The notes under the pieces were generated by a model, which was not told the DNA's origin, did no database searches, and worked only from the letters and a program-made list of their open reading frames with translations. 33,321 bases of DNA from Paradesertivirga sp036399495 (lineage in GTDB: Bacteria; Bacteroidota; Bacteroidia; Sphingobacteriales; Sphingobacteriaceae). The first letter of the stretch is position 1; the number at the start of each line of letters is the position of its first letter. This document shows, piece by piece, positions 33,302 through 33,321 of the stretch. The stretch spans positions 1 through 33,321 of the forward strand of contig DASWMZ010000193.1 in assembly GCA_036399495.1 (NCBI GenBank), given 5' to 3'. The translations under genes were made by a program, and so were the position numbers.

Positions 33302-33321
33302 ATGAAACACCTTATCACACT
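33302..33321 (+). CDS. Possible start of a next gene, cut by the window edge
   Basis: An ATG at 33302 opens a frame MKHLIT that runs off the window. It follows an AT-rich 144-base gap with the three-unit repeat array, and the basic then hydrophobic opening is compatible with a signal peptide. Only six full codons are visible, so neither the gene nor its product is sure. Confidence 0.35.

Overview
The window looks like a chromosomal segment of a Bacteroidota bacterium, most likely from the Sphingobacteriaceae/Chitinophagaceae part of the phylum. This rests on the AT-rich coding style, weak or absent Shine-Dalgarno sites, probable TTG starts, an NtrC-type regulator with the GxFTDA variant loop, long two-half FtsX/MacB-type permeases in tandem, and short palindromic intergenic repeats of the kind common in that phylum. 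No rRNA, tRNA or CRISPR array was seen.

Left part (1-7377): a small SPW-repeat membrane protein with a clear intrinsic terminator; a large secreted protein with an Omp85/BamA-like C-terminal beta-barrel and an N-terminal region that resembles a kinase fold; a PAP2 phosphatase followed one base later by a half-size EamA/DMT transporter; a helical protein of unknown function; and a multi-pass membrane PAS histidine kinase.

Central and right part (7386-33157): one large export/stress-type ABC locus. A sigma-54 response regulator and its NtrB/NtrY-like kinase lie on the minus strand, divergent from a MacA-like periplasmic adaptor. After the adaptor come one LolD/MacB-type ATPase and a tandem series of FtsX/MacB-type permeases: six intact genes of 789-821 aa, then one broken composite locus made of the 5' half of one permease and the 3' part of another. 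Two accessory exported proteins are set into the array: a secreted DJ-1/PfpI protein with a Cys-rich metal-binding-like segment, and a small lipoprotein. Only one ATPase and one adaptor serve seven or eight permeases, and no TolC-like outer membrane factor is present. The natural reading is a shared ATPase/adaptor with diversified permeases, switched by the divergent two-component system; this is inference.

Notable non-coding structure: a four-helix-bundle (S23/IVS-type) gene sits between adaptor and ATPase inside a roughly 609-bp segment bounded by perfect 21-bp inverted repeats. The regulator/adaptor intergenic region carries an 8-bp-arm dyad about 150 bp upstream of a weak sigma-54-like element. 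Three exact-period 21-bp direct repeats lie near the right edge, ahead of a gene that runs out of the window. No gap between genes exceeds about 300 bases.
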